From Bordetella parapertussis (lineage in GTDB: Bacteria > Pseudomonadota > Gammaproteobacteria > Burkholderiales > Burkholderiaceae_B), in the NCBI GenBank assembly GCA_945911685.1, contig CAMEAW010000094.1:1-10085 (forward strand): DNA of 10,085 nt. Reading direction: 5' to 3'. A program made the translations under genes and the position numbers. This document shows positions 1 through 6,511 of this stretch, piece after piece (the first letter of the stretch is position 1; each line of letters opens with the position of its first letter). The notes under the pieces were generated by a model that worked only from the letters and a program-made list of their open reading frames with translations, had not been told where the DNA came from and did not search any database.

Positions 1-351
1 TTGGTCTTGCCTGAGCTCAATGGCAAGCTTGATGGCTTTGCGATTCGCGTGCCCACAATCAACGTATCGCTGGTCGACTTGTCGTTTATCGCTAAGCGCG
101 ACACCACTGTTGATGAAGTGAATGCGATTTTGAAGACTGCCTCTGAAGGCAAGCTCAAAGGTATCCTGACCTATCAAACCGAACAACTCGTTTCGATTGA
201 CTTCAATCACAATCCAGCCTCAAGCAACTTCGACTCGACCCTGACCAAAGTGTCGGGTTCGTTGGTAAAAGTGTCGTCTTGGTATGACAACGAGTGGGGC
301 TTTAGCAACCGCATGCTCGACACCACGATTGCGTTAATGACGGCAAAATAA
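1..351 (+). CDS. gap: glyceraldehyde-3-phosphate dehydrogenase, C-terminal part (5' truncated by window)
   Basis: This is the last 116 codons of a GAPDH of about 335 residues. The enzyme interconverts glyceraldehyde-3-phosphate and 1,3-bisphosphoglycerate in the cytoplasm, using NAD(P) and phosphate. Visible family blocks are [17 protein letters not shown] at the very start (the catalytic-domain strand with the phosphate-binding region), [16 protein letters not shown], and the near-invariant C-terminal [14 protein letters not shown]. The NAD-binding domain and the catalytic cysteine lie upstream of the window, so cofactor preference cannot be judged. The reading frame is open from base 1; the first codon, TTG, is an internal leucine and not a start. 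The stop is TAA at 349-351. A strong hairpin follows, so gap probably ends its own transcript. pgk, encoding the next pathway step, starts 129 bp downstream. Confidence 0.97.
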   Translation: MVLPELNGKLDGFAIRVPTINVSLVDLSFIAKRDTTVDEVNAILKTASEGKLKGILTYQTEQLVSIDFNHNPASSNFDSTLTKVSGSLVKVSSWYDNEWGFSNRMLDTTIALMTAK

Positions 352-366
352 TCGCCGCGCACGAAC

Positions 367-390
367 AAGAGGCCCTTCGGGGCCTCTTTG
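367..390 (+). terminator. intrinsic terminator after gap (UUCG tetraloop)
   Basis: A perfect 9-bp stem, AAGAGGCCC (367-375) with GGGCCTCTT (380-388), closes a TTCG tetraloop (376-379), an exceptionally stable loop. The T run is short: two of the three Ts lie inside the stem and the third is followed by G. It is therefore a good hairpin with a weak U tract. Its place 15 bp after the gap stop codon supports termination or 3'-end stabilisation. Confidence 0.75.
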
Positions 391-446
391 CTTAAGGGTC
401 CTCTGAAACGCGTGCATATTGTCTAGTACGGTTTGCATGTTTCGTG

Positions 447-466
447 ACTGATATTTTTTGTTTTCT
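447..466 (+). promoter_or_regulatory. possible extended -10 promoter element for pgk
   Basis: TG-A-TATTTT (449-457) looks like an extended -10 element about 24 bp before the pgk ATG, in a T-rich stretch after the gap terminator. No clear -35 hexamer sits 16-18 bp upstream. The call rests mainly on the need for a promoter downstream of the gap hairpin and is weak. Confidence 0.25.
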
Positions 467-480
467 TTGTGTTGGATCTT

Positions 481-1677
481 ATGACGACTGTTCAAACTCT
501 CTCTGGGCTGGCTCAGGCCGGCAAGCTCTCTGGCAAACGTGTGTTCATTCGCGCTGACCTGAATGTACCGTTTGACGATGCGGGAAACATTACCGAAGAC
601 ACTCGTATTCGTGCCTCGGTGCCCGGGATTCGTCTGGCGCTTGATGCAGGCGCCGCGGTGATGGTGACGTCTCATTTGGGGCGCCCGACCGAGGGCACGC
701 TCAATCCTGAAGATTCACTCGCGCCGATTGCCAAGCGTCTGACTGAATTAATGGGTATGCCGGTGACCTTGGTGCAAAACTGGGTGGATGGTGTGACGGT
801 TGCCCCGGGGCAAGTGGTGTTGCTTGAAAACTGCCGGGTCAACAAAGGCGAAAAAAAGAACGACCCTGTATTGTCTAAAAAAATGGCCGCGTTGTGCGAT
901 GTGTATGTGAACGATGCGTTTGGTACAGCGCATCGCGCTGAAGCCACTACACATGGCATCGCTCAGTTCGCCACCATCGCGTGTGCAGGCCCATTATTGC
1001 AGGCAGAGCTCGAAGCCCTTGGGCGTGCCTTGCTAGCGCCTAAGCGCCCGCTGGTCGCGATTGTGGGAGGCTCTAAGGTCTCGACCAAGCTATCGATCTT
1101 ACAGTCGCTCGCAGACAAGGTAGATCAGTTGATTGTAGGCGGCGGTATTGCCAATACGTTTATGTTGGCGGCGGGCTTGCCGATCGGCAAGTCGTTGGCT
1201 GAGCCTGATCAGTTAGATCAAGCCCGAGCTGTGATGAAAAAAATGCAAGAACGCGGTGCAGCGGTGCCAATCCCCACAGATGTCGCATGTGCCAAAGAGT
1301 TTTCAGCGCAGGCTCCGGCGACCGCAAAGTCAGCCAGCGATGTATTGCCTGATGATTTGATTTTTGATATTGGGCCGCAAACTTCGGCGCAGTTGGCGGC
1401 GATCTTAAAGCAAGCCGGCACCATTGTTTGGAACGGCCCCTTGGGTGTGTTCGAGTTTGACGCGTTTGCGCACGGCACTGAAGTGGTGGCGCACGCCATT
1501 GCTGATTCTGCGGGGTTTTCAATTGCAGGGGGCGGTGACACCTTGGCTGCGATTGCCAAGTTTGGGATTACCGATAAAGTTGGTTATATCTCGACCGGGG
1601 GCGGTGCTTTCTTAGAGTTCTTAGAAGGCAAAACCTTGCCGGCAGTTGAGATACTGCAACAACGCGCAGCTGGTTGA
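481..1677 (+). CDS. pgk: phosphoglycerate kinase
   Basis: Full-length Pgk (398 aa) transfers the acyl phosphate of 1,3-bisphosphoglycerate to ADP in glycolysis, and runs in reverse in gluconeogenesis or the Calvin cycle. Counting from ATG 481, the N-terminal substrate-binding lobe has RADLNVP (24-30), SHLGRP (64-69), [13 protein letters not shown] (116-128) and [13 protein letters not shown] (143-155). The nucleotide lobe has GGSKVSTK (196-203), WNGPLGVFE (317-325), GGGDT (350-354) and STGGGAFLE (371-379). All signature blocks are intact and the length is normal for bacteria. An in-frame GTG at 469 would add four residues. ATG 481 is preferred because family members begin about this far before the [12 protein letters not shown] block; GGA at 474-476 is a weak ribosome-binding site. 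It lies downstream of gap and upstream of a convergent cupin gene. Confidence 0.97.
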   Translation: MTTVQTLSGLAQAGKLSGKRVFIRADLNVPFDDAGNITEDTRIRASVPGIRLALDAGAAVMVTSHLGRPTEGTLNPEDSLAPIAKRLTELMGMPVTLVQNWVDGVTVAPGQVVLLENCRVNKGEKKNDPVLSKKMAALCDVYVNDAFGTAHRAEATTHGIAQFATIACAGPLLQAELEALGRALLAPKRPLVAIVGGSKVSTKLSILQSLADKVDQLIVGGGIANTFMLAAGLPIGKSLAEPDQLDQARAVMKKMQERGAAVPIPTDVACAKEFSAQAPATAKSASDVLPDDLIFDIGPQTSAQLAAILKQAGTIVWNGPLGVFEFDAFAHGTEVVAHAIADSAGFSIAGGGDTLAAIAKFGITDKVGYISTGGGAFLEFLEGKTLPAVEILQQRAAG

Positions 1678-1686
1678 AGCGACTTG

Positions 1687-1713
1687 GCAAGCACGCTAGG
1701 CGTGGGTGCTTGC
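1687..1713. terminator. hairpin between convergent pgk and cupin genes, possible terminator
   Basis: GCAAGCAC (1687-1694) pairs perfectly with GTGCTTGC (1706-1713) across an 11-nt loop. An alternative inner stem CACGC/GCGTG (1692-1696 with 1700-1704) is mutually exclusive with it. It begins 10 bp after the pgk stop and 6 bp from the cupin stop, the usual place for a shared terminator. There is no U run on either strand, so it may act as a weak or Rho-assisted end, or merely protect the 3' ends. Confidence 0.45.
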
Positions 1714-1718
1714 GTATC

Positions 1719-2048
1719 TCAATCAACAATAAAAAGCGTCGCCCCTGTGGCGGTTGATGATTGATGCGGTTCGGCATGATCCGCGACTTGATAGCTGGTG
1801 CCCGGCGTCAGGTCAAAATGCCTGCCGTCTTTTAGTTCGGTATGTAAGGTGCCTGCCAGGCAAAGCAAGATGTGGCCTTTTTCACACCAATGGTCTGCCA
1901 GATAGCCCGCACTGTACTCAACCATCCGCACCCGAATCGCGCCAAATTGGCGTGTGCGCCAGAATGCTTTGCCTGTCGTGCCAGGGTGCTCGGTGACTTC
2001 GACGCTTGACCAGTCTGTTGTGCCAAACGGAATATTATTTATTTGCAT
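1719..2048 (-). CDS. small DHCW-motif cupin-fold protein
   Basis: This is a 109-residue single-domain protein of the cupin superfamily. The characteristic stretch is ADHWCEKGHILLCLAGTLHTEL at about residues 51-72, followed by the second cupin motif around DGRHFDLTPGTSYQVADHAEPH. It matches the small proteins annotated as 'DHCW motif cupin fold protein', whose biochemical role I do not know. The His, Cys and Glu in DHWCEKGH and the later HAEPH could ligate a metal. There is no signal peptide, so it is probably cytoplasmic. ATG at 2046-2048 is supported by AAGGGA (complement of 2053-2058) four bases upstream. It is transcribed away from cbpA and converges on pgk. Its ribosome-binding site overlaps the proposed heat-shock -35 box of cbpA. 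A specific ligand cannot be assigned. Confidence 0.85.
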   Translation of the reverse strand: MQINNIPFGTTDWSSVEVTEHPGTTGKAFWRTRQFGAIRVRMVEYSAGYLADHWCEKGHILLCLAGTLHTELKDGRHFDLTPGTSYQVADHAEPHQSSTATGATLFIVD

Positions 2049-2055
2049 GATATCC

Positions 2056-2084
2056 CTTGAGTTTTACAGGTTTTAGCCCCATTG
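2056..2084 (+). promoter_or_regulatory. sigma-32-type (heat-shock) promoter upstream of cbpA
   Basis: CTTGAGT (2056-2062), 14 bp, then CCCCATTG (2077-2084). The sigma-32 (RpoH) consensus is CTTGAAA, an 11-16 bp spacer, then CCCCATNT. The match is near-complete in both boxes: two mismatches in the -35 (GT for AA) and one in the -10 (final G for T). The two preceding Cs give CCCTTGA, as in the E. coli dnaK P1 promoter recalled from the literature. Transcription would start near 2091-2094, about 37 bp before the cbpA ATG. No comparably good sigma-70 promoter is visible in the 82-bp gap. Confidence 0.65.
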
Positions 2085-2129
2085 TGAAAGGGTGTCCACC
2101 TTTTTGGCGAGCCTCGTGCCGCCACGCAT

Positions 2130-3110
2130 ATGGAATTCAAAGACTACTACAAGATATTAGAAGTTCCCCGCGAGGCTTCGCAGGATGATATCCGCAAGGC
2201 GTACCGCAAACTCGCGCGCAAGTATCACCCCGATGTCAGCAAAGAGCCTGATGCCGAGGCGCGCATGCGCGATCTAAACGAGGCTAATGATGTGCTGCGT
2301 GACGCTGAGAAGCGTGCTGCCTACGATGGGTTAGCGGCCGGCGTGTCTGGGCCAAATGGTGCGAGCCCCGGGCCCGGCTGGGATCGAGGGTTTGAGTTCT
2401 CAGGCGCGCAAGGCGATGGGCCTAATCAGGCTGAGTTTCAAGACTTTATGGCAGGCTTGTTTAAACAGGCTGAGCAACAGCGCCGCGCTCAAGGGCGCGG
2501 TCAAAGTTTTGACTCAGGTCAAGGTCATGCGCAACCGTTACGCGGCGAAGATCACCATGCCGATATAGAAATTTCGTTTGAAGATAGTTTTGCAGGCGCC
2601 ACCCGCGAACTAGGCTTGCGTTCGGTGCAACTCGATTCACAGGGGCGGCCTCAATTGGTGAATCGCACACTGAGTGTCAAGATCCCCGCAGGCGTGAAGG
2701 CCGGACAAATGATTCGGTTAGCGGGCCAGGGAATGCCGGGTGAAGGCGGTGGTGCACCTGGAGATCTGTTCTTGACAGTACATTTTGCAGCACACGCGCT
2801 GTATCAGAGCAATGGTCGCGACTTGAGCATGAAGCTTCCTGTGACGCCTTGGGAAGCGGCACTCGGCGGTAAAGTGCACGCACCGACGCTTGCCGGAGAG
2901 GTTGAAGTTAATATCGCTGCAGGCAGCAAACAGGGCGGTAAGTTACGCTTGCGTGGCAAAGGTTTGCCTGGCGATCCTCCCGGTGACTTGTATCTAGTGC
3001 TCGACATCGTTTGGCCTTCGGCAGAAAACGAGCAAACACGTGCAGCGTATGAACAGTTGGCAAAGGCAGCGGCTTTTAATCCGCGCGCCCATTTAGGAGT
3101 CTCAGCATGA
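2130..3110 (+). CDS. cbpA: curved-DNA-binding J-domain co-chaperone CbpA
   Basis: CbpA (326 aa) is a class II J-protein that stimulates DnaK ATPase activity and can bind curved DNA; it acts in the cytoplasm/nucleoid. The J domain spans residues 1 to about 68. The HPD motif, essential for DnaK interaction, is at 33-35, after the helix II pattern IRKAYRKLARKY; helix IV ends in KRAAYDGL. A Gly/Phe/Gln-rich linker runs from about 70 to 138. Two beta-rich C-terminal substrate-binding domains follow (ADIEISFEDSFAGA; VKIPAGVKAGQMIRLAGQGMPG; GDLFLTVHF; LPVTPWEAALGGKV; LRLRGKGLPG; GDLYLVLDI). There are no CXXCXGXG zinc repeats, which separates it from DnaJ. No good Shine-Dalgarno precedes ATG 2130, but the protein begins exactly where CbpA homologues do (MEFKDYY). 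It overlaps cbpM by 4 bases, which implies coupled expression, and lies under a sigma-32-like promoter. Confidence 0.95.
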   Translation: MEFKDYYKILEVPREASQDDIRKAYRKLARKYHPDVSKEPDAEARMRDLNEANDVLRDAEKRAAYDGLAAGVSGPNGASPGPGWDRGFEFSGAQGDGPNQAEFQDFMAGLFKQAEQQRRAQGRGQSFDSGQGHAQPLRGEDHHADIEISFEDSFAGATRELGLRSVQLDSQGRPQLVNRTLSVKIPAGVKAGQMIRLAGQGMPGEGGGAPGDLFLTVHFAAHALYQSNGRDLSMKLPVTPWEAALGGKVHAPTLAGEVEVNIAAGSKQGGKLRLRGKGLPGDPPGDLYLVLDIVWPSAENEQTRAAYEQLAKAAAFNPRAHLGVSA

Positions 3111-3415
3111 CCCAAATCACGATTTGTACCGCGGTCGTGGTTGACGACCAGGCACCTGTCACCATCCACGAGTTGGCGCAATGTTGCGAACAACAGATTG
3201 AATGGGTGATGACACTTGTTGAACACGGCGTATTACCAGCCTTACGGCAGACTGCACCGCCTGAGGGTTGGGTCTTTGCGAGCGCTGCGGTGGCACGTGC
3301 TCGACAAGTTGCACGACTGCAGCGCGACTTTGAAGTCAACCTCGACGCCGCGGCTTTGATGGCAGATTTAATGCAAGAGGTGCGCGATTTAAGGTTGCAG
3401 TTGAGAGACTTTTGA
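3107..3415 (+). CDS. cbpM: chaperone modulator CbpM
   Basis: This 102-residue MerR-HTH-like protein binds the CbpA J domain in the characterised E. coli system and blocks its DnaK stimulation and DNA binding. Visible features are an N-terminal beta segment (TQITICTAVVVDD), the helical VTIHELAQCCEQQIEWVMTLVEHGVL block with PEGWVF, and a long C-terminal helix with regularly spaced leucines and charges (VARARQVARLQRDFEVNLD through EVRDLRLQLRDF). The ATGA overlap with the cbpA stop, and AGGAG about 9 bases upstream inside cbpA, fix the start and indicate translational coupling. The cbpA-cbpM adjacency is the main support for the name, because family sequence conservation is low. Stop TGA at 3413-3415. 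It would share the putative heat-shock promoter. Confidence 0.88.
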   Translation: MTQITICTAVVVDDQAPVTIHELAQCCEQQIEWVMTLVEHGVLPALRQTAPPEGWVFASAAVARARQVARLQRDFEVNLDAAALMADLMQEVRDLRLQLRDF

Positions 3416-3666
3416 TATCACGTCTAAAAAGAAATAAGACTGATGAGCCAATGACACTCAAGGGTAGTCATAGGCAAATGACTCTTGAGTGAAGTCATAA
3501 GCAAATGGCTCTCAATGGTAATAAGCAAATGACTCTTGAGGGTAGTAATAAGCAAATGACTCTCAATGGTAATAAGCAAATGACGCGTTAGTCGTTTAAG
3601 AAATAAAGAGGCCGCCTTAAACTTCCAGTCCCAACCCGCTTGGCGGGCTCACGAGGCTGGATTGAG
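3416..3666. other. intergenic region between cbpM and the ABC importer operon
   Basis: This 251-bp stretch has no recognisable gene. Apart from the repeat array it holds two inverted repeats. GTTTAAG (3594-3600) pairs with CTTAAAC (3616-3622) across 15 nt. CCCGC (3635-3639) pairs with GCGGG (3643-3647) across TTG, shortly before the ABC ATPase start. They could be leader structures or operators for the importer. I looked for a TPP-riboswitch-like leader, given the NMT1-type binding protein, and found none. No confident sigma-70 promoter is visible. Confidence 0.6.
3445..3596 (+). repeat. tandem array of 24/27-bp repeats with alternating complementary arms
   Basis: Six head-to-tail units lie between cbpM and the ABC operon: 3445-3471 (27 bp), 3472-3498 (27), 3499-3522 (24), 3523-3549 (27), 3550-3573 (24) and a degenerate 3574-3596. 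The shared core is AAGCAAATGACTCT. The arm after the core alternates: CTCAAG, CTTGAG, CTCAAT, CTTGAG, CTCAAT. Adjacent units can therefore pair, forming a hairpin at any junction. The best stem pairs ACTCAAG (3456-3462) and AGTCAT (3466-3471) with ATGACT (3478-3483) and CTTGAGT (3484-3490). That is 13 bp with a 3-nt bulge and a 6-nt loop. All complete units are multiples of three. The function is unknown; roles in mRNA 3'-end stability, transcription attenuation or protein binding are open. Confidence 0.9.
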
Positions 3667-4503
3667 ATGCTTGCGCCAATTACCAAACTTCCCGACTATG
3701 TCTTAGAGGCCAAAGGCCTTAGTCTGAGCTATGGCGCGGCTACGCCTTTGATTGATGGGCTAGATATTTCGGTTGCCGCCGGCGAAATCGTAGCGATTTT
3801 AGGCCCCAGTGGCGTCGGAAAATCTAGCTTGCTGCGTGTGTTAGCGGGTTTGCAGCCGCCTACTCAGGGCTCTGTGTTGGTGGACGGACAGCCTCTGACT
3901 GGCACGCACCCGAGGGTCGCGATGGCCTTTCAGGATCCCAGCCTGCTGCCTTGGTTAACACTTGAAAAAAACGTCGGCTTTGGTTTGGATTTCAAACATC
4001 AACCACGTTTGACAGCGGCCGAAAAAAAACAACGCGTCGATGTTGCAATCAGTGAAGTGGGTTTAGAACATGCGCGATTGTTGATGCCCTCAGAGTTATC
4101 GGGCGGCATGGCACAACGTACCGCGCTTGCGCGCTGCGTGGCCAGACAGCCCGAGGTGATCCTGTTAGACGAGCCTTTTGGGGCACTTGACGAGGTCACG
4201 CGTACCGCGATGCAAAAACTATTGCTGACCCTACGTGACGATCTAGGCACCGCCGCGGTCTTAATCACACACGACATAGACGAGGCCTTGCAAGTTGCTG
4301 ACCGTATCGTGTTGTTAGGCGGGGCACCTGCCCGCTGTGTGGGCGAGTGGCATCTTGCGTACGCACAGCCACGCGAAGATCTCGTCGAAGAGCTCGGCCA
4401 ACTCCGCATTGAAATTTTACGAACGCTGCAACGTGCGTTGCACCCAAAGTCAGCGGCAACGTTGGCGCGTCATGCTTTAAAGGAATTAGTCGATGTGTCT
4501 TGA
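3667..4503 (+). CDS. ABC importer ATPase, nitrate/sulfonate/taurine (SsuB/TauB/NrtD-like) family
   Basis: This is the cytoplasmic ATP-hydrolysing subunit of an importer (278 aa from ATG 3667). Every nucleotide-binding motif is present: Walker A GPSGVGKS (46-53), Q-loop AFQDPSLLPW (Gln 89), signature LSGGMAQ (144-150), Walker B VILLDEP with catalytic Glu 169, D-loop GALDE, and switch His 202 in THDIDEA. The AFQDPSLLPWLT wording is typical of the SsuB/TauB/NrtD group. An in-frame TTG at 3640 would add nine residues. ATG 3667 is preferred because GAGG at 3653-3656 sits 10 bases upstream and the extra residues are not family-like. The gene overlaps the binding-protein gene by 11 bases, so the three transport genes form one operon. 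Two poly-A runs (near 3965 and 4022) do not break the frame. The substrate cannot be read from this subunit. Confidence 0.93.
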   Translation: MLAPITKLPDYVLEAKGLSLSYGAATPLIDGLDISVAAGEIVAILGPSGVGKSSLLRVLAGLQPPTQGSVLVDGQPLTGTHPRVAMAFQDPSLLPWLTLEKNVGFGLDFKHQPRLTAAEKKQRVDVAISEVGLEHARLLMPSELSGGMAQRTALARCVARQPEVILLDEPFGALDEVTRTAMQKLLLTLRDDLGTAAVLITHDIDEALQVADRIVLLGGAPARCVGEWHLAYAQPREDLVEELGQLRIEILRTLQRALHPKSAATLARHALKELVDVS

Positions 4504-5683
4504 ACATGTCTCGCGCCGCGAGATGCTTAAGTTGGCCGGCTTGTTTACGGCTGCGGGTGCCGCGCCGTTATTGTCTGCGTTTAACGCGCAAGCTCAGCCT
4601 GCGGCCAACGGCCCCGTGCGTATTGGTTATCTGCCAATCACTGATGCCGCGCCGCTTTTAGTCGCGCACAACAACGGTTTCTTTAAAGATGCAGGCGTTG
4701 ACGTTGAAAAACCGACGATGCTGCGCAGCTGGGCGCAATTGATCGAAGCCTTTATTGCTGGTCAGGTCAATGTTGTGCATCTGCTATCACCCATGACGGT
4801 GTGGGCGCGTTTTGGCAGCAAGGTGCCAGCCAAGGTCGTTGCCTGGAATCACGTCGGTGGCTCTGGCTTGACTGTGCTGCCAGAGATTAACGATCTTAAA
4901 TCCTTGGGCGGCAAAACAGTTGCAATCCCTTTTTGGTATTCGATTCACAACGTGGTCTTGCAGGCAATGTTGCGCGATGCAGGCCTAGCGCCCGTGTCAC
5001 GCAAGCAAGGTCAGCCCGCAGCCAACGAGGTCAATCTAGTGGTGATGGCGCCTTCAGATATGCCGCCCGCCTTGGCGTCGCGCAATATCGCGGGCTACAT
5101 CGTGGCTGAGCCCTTCAATGCGATCGCTGAAACCATGGGCATTGGCAAGGTGTTGCGCTTTACCGGTGATGTTTGGCGTAATCATGCGTGCTGTACCGTG
5201 TTTATGCATGAGCGTGACCTTGAGCAACGCCCAGAGTGGTCACAGAAAGTTGTTGATGCGATCGTGCGTGCGCAATTATGGATTCGCGACAACCGTGCCG
5301 AGACGGCTCAACTGCTATCTAAAGAAGGCGTAAACCGTTACACGCCGCATGCTTTGCCGGTATTAAATAAAGTGCTGGCGCCCGCGGCAAGTGATCGCGA
5401 ATCGTATCTGTCGTCTAAAGCGATTCGTCATGCTGATTGGCAAGACAAGCGTATCGACTTTCAGCCATACCCGTATCCTAGTTATACCGAAGAGCTTGTT
5501 GCACGTTTGAAGCAGACAGTCATTGAAGCGGACCGTAGCTTCTTGGCGAGCCTAGATGGTAAGACCGCTGCAGCGCAGTTGGTAGATGATCGTTTTGTCA
5601 GGCGTGCGATTGAAGCAGCGGGCGGCATGGCAAAGTTTGGTCAAGCCCCCGGTTACGTGCGTCAAGAAGTGATCGAGGTCTAA
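4493..5683 (+). CDS. Tat-exported ABC substrate-binding protein, NrtA/NMT1-like
   Basis: This 396-residue periplasmic solute receptor would feed the adjacent importer. A twin-arginine signal is clear: SRREMLK at residues 7-13, then a hydrophobic stretch LAGLFTAAGAAPLLSAF and a likely cleavage after AQA near residue 34. The mature protein starts VRIGYLPITDAAPLLVAHNNGFFKDAG, the N-terminal lobe signature of nitrate/bicarbonate/aliphatic-sulfonate/THI5-type receptors. SWAQLIEAFIAGQVNVVHLL and LGGKTVAIPFWYSIHN follow. The first lobe resembles NrtA/CmpA more than SsuA or TauA, but the ligand remains unassigned. Tat export suggests the protein folds, or takes up a bound group, before export. AAAGGA (4479-4484) lies 8 bases before ATG 4493, inside the ATPase gene. 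The stop overlaps the permease start (TAATG). Confidence 0.9.
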   Translation: MCLEHVSRREMLKLAGLFTAAGAAPLLSAFNAQAQPAANGPVRIGYLPITDAAPLLVAHNNGFFKDAGVDVEKPTMLRSWAQLIEAFIAGQVNVVHLLSPMTVWARFGSKVPAKVVAWNHVGGSGLTVLPEINDLKSLGGKTVAIPFWYSIHNVVLQAMLRDAGLAPVSRKQGQPAANEVNLVVMAPSDMPPALASRNIAGYIVAEPFNAIAETMGIGKVLRFTGDVWRNHACCTVFMHERDLEQRPEWSQKVVDAIVRAQLWIRDNRAETAQLLSKEGVNRYTPHALPVLNKVLAPAASDRESYLSSKAIRHADWQDKRIDFQPYPYPSYTEELVARLKQTVIEADRSFLASLDGKTAAAQLVDDRFVRRAIEAAGGMAKFGQAPGYVRQEVIEV

Positions 5684-6456
5684 TGGTCGCTCAGCAAAAA
5701 ACGCACACCGCTTGGCGTGCGGTGCAGGGCCTTGCAGGTATTGTTCTATTGGTTGGGCTCTGGTGGTTACTGACAGTGCCGTTTTCGGAGCCCGGTTCGA
5801 TGGGTCAACGGTTCGCGCCGGGTCCGTCTTTGCTGACCCTCACTGCCATGCTGCAAGGCGCAGAGATCTGGATTCATATCGCTGTGAGCTTGCAACGCGT
5901 AGCGGTTGGGCTGGGTCTTGCCTTACTGGTGGGTGTACCTCTTGGCCTGCTACTAGGTGCCTCTGCAGGTGCGAACGCCACGCTCGCGCCAGCATTTCAG
6001 TTTTTGCGCATGATCTCGCCGTTATCTTGGATGCCGATTGCGGTGATGTCTTTTGGTGTCGGTGATCGACCGGTTTATTTTTTATTAGCCTTCGCTGCGG
6101 TGTGGCCCATCATGCTGAACACCCTTGCCGGTGTGCGTCAGCTTGATCGGCGCTGGTTGCAGCTCTCAAAAAGTTTGTCGGCGACAGGCTGGGAGACTTT
6201 AAAAGGCGTGATCATCCCAGGTATCTTGGGTCATGTGCTGACGGGTACGCGCCTGGCAATCGGTATTGTCTGGATTGTTCTGGTGCCCTGCGAAATGCTG
6301 GGCGTGTCTGCCGGGTTGGGTTATTTTATTTTGGATACGCGTGATCGCTTGGCTTATCACGAGTTAATGGCAACGGTGGTGCTGATTGGATTGTTGGGCT
6401 TTTTGTTGGATACCGCGTTTAGAAAGTTATACGAGGCCTGGAGCAAAAGTCGTTAG
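5683..6456 (+). CDS. ABC importer permease, SsuC/TauC/NrtB-like
   Basis: This 257-residue inner-membrane channel subunit is of the binding-protein-dependent transport family. Hydrophobic segments are visible around residues 16-33, 66-95, 112-124, 131-150, 181-203 and 229-243, consistent with five to six membrane helices. The cytoplasmic EAA loop that docks on the ATPase is at about 158-182 (LQLSKSLSATGWETLKGVIIPG). It is followed by the usual TGTRLAIGIVW helix. The ATG shares one base with the stop of the binding-protein gene, so translation is coupled. The single permease gene implies a homodimeric channel. The gene order ATPase, receptor, permease differs from the textbook nrtABCD and ssuEADCB orders. 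The substrate is unknown. Confidence 0.92.
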   Translation: MVAQQKTHTAWRAVQGLAGIVLLVGLWWLLTVPFSEPGSMGQRFAPGPSLLTLTAMLQGAEIWIHIAVSLQRVAVGLGLALLVGVPLGLLLGASAGANATLAPAFQFLRMISPLSWMPIAVMSFGVGDRPVYFLLAFAAVWPIMLNTLAGVRQLDRRWLQLSKSLSATGWETLKGVIIPGILGHVLTGTRLAIGIVWIVLVPCEMLGVSAGLGYFILDTRDRLAYHELMATVVLIGLLGFLLDTAFRKLYEAWSKSR

Positions 6457-6511
6457 TAGCGGTTACTGTTAAATTACAGGCTCATTTGACTGCTCTTGTT
6501 TAGGTTAATGT

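Noticed and set aside
1160..1559. Two long overlapping open frames on the minus strand inside pgk
   Set aside because: They are antisense to a fully conserved gene, are low-complexity or Arg/Pro-rich, resemble no family, and have no ribosome-binding site. They are shadows of GC-biased codon use.
2804..3339. Minus-strand open frames of 140 and 87 codons over the cbpA/cbpM junction
   Set aside because: They are antisense to two recognised genes and show no family motifs; the overlapping cbpA-cbpM start/stop explains the region.
3445..3596. CRISPR array
   Set aside because: The units abut without unique spacers, are only 24-27 bp with changing arms, and no cas gene is nearby. This is a tandem repeat, not repeat-spacer DNA.
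3597..3666. TPP riboswitch before the NMT1-like importer
   Set aside because: The conserved CTGAGA and the GAACCTGATC-type blocks are absent; only simple hairpins are visible.
3964..4029. Programmed frameshift at the A7 and A8 runs in the ABC ATPase gene
   Set aside because: The zero frame encodes all ABC motifs before and after the runs, and no stimulatory structure or useful alternative frame was seen.
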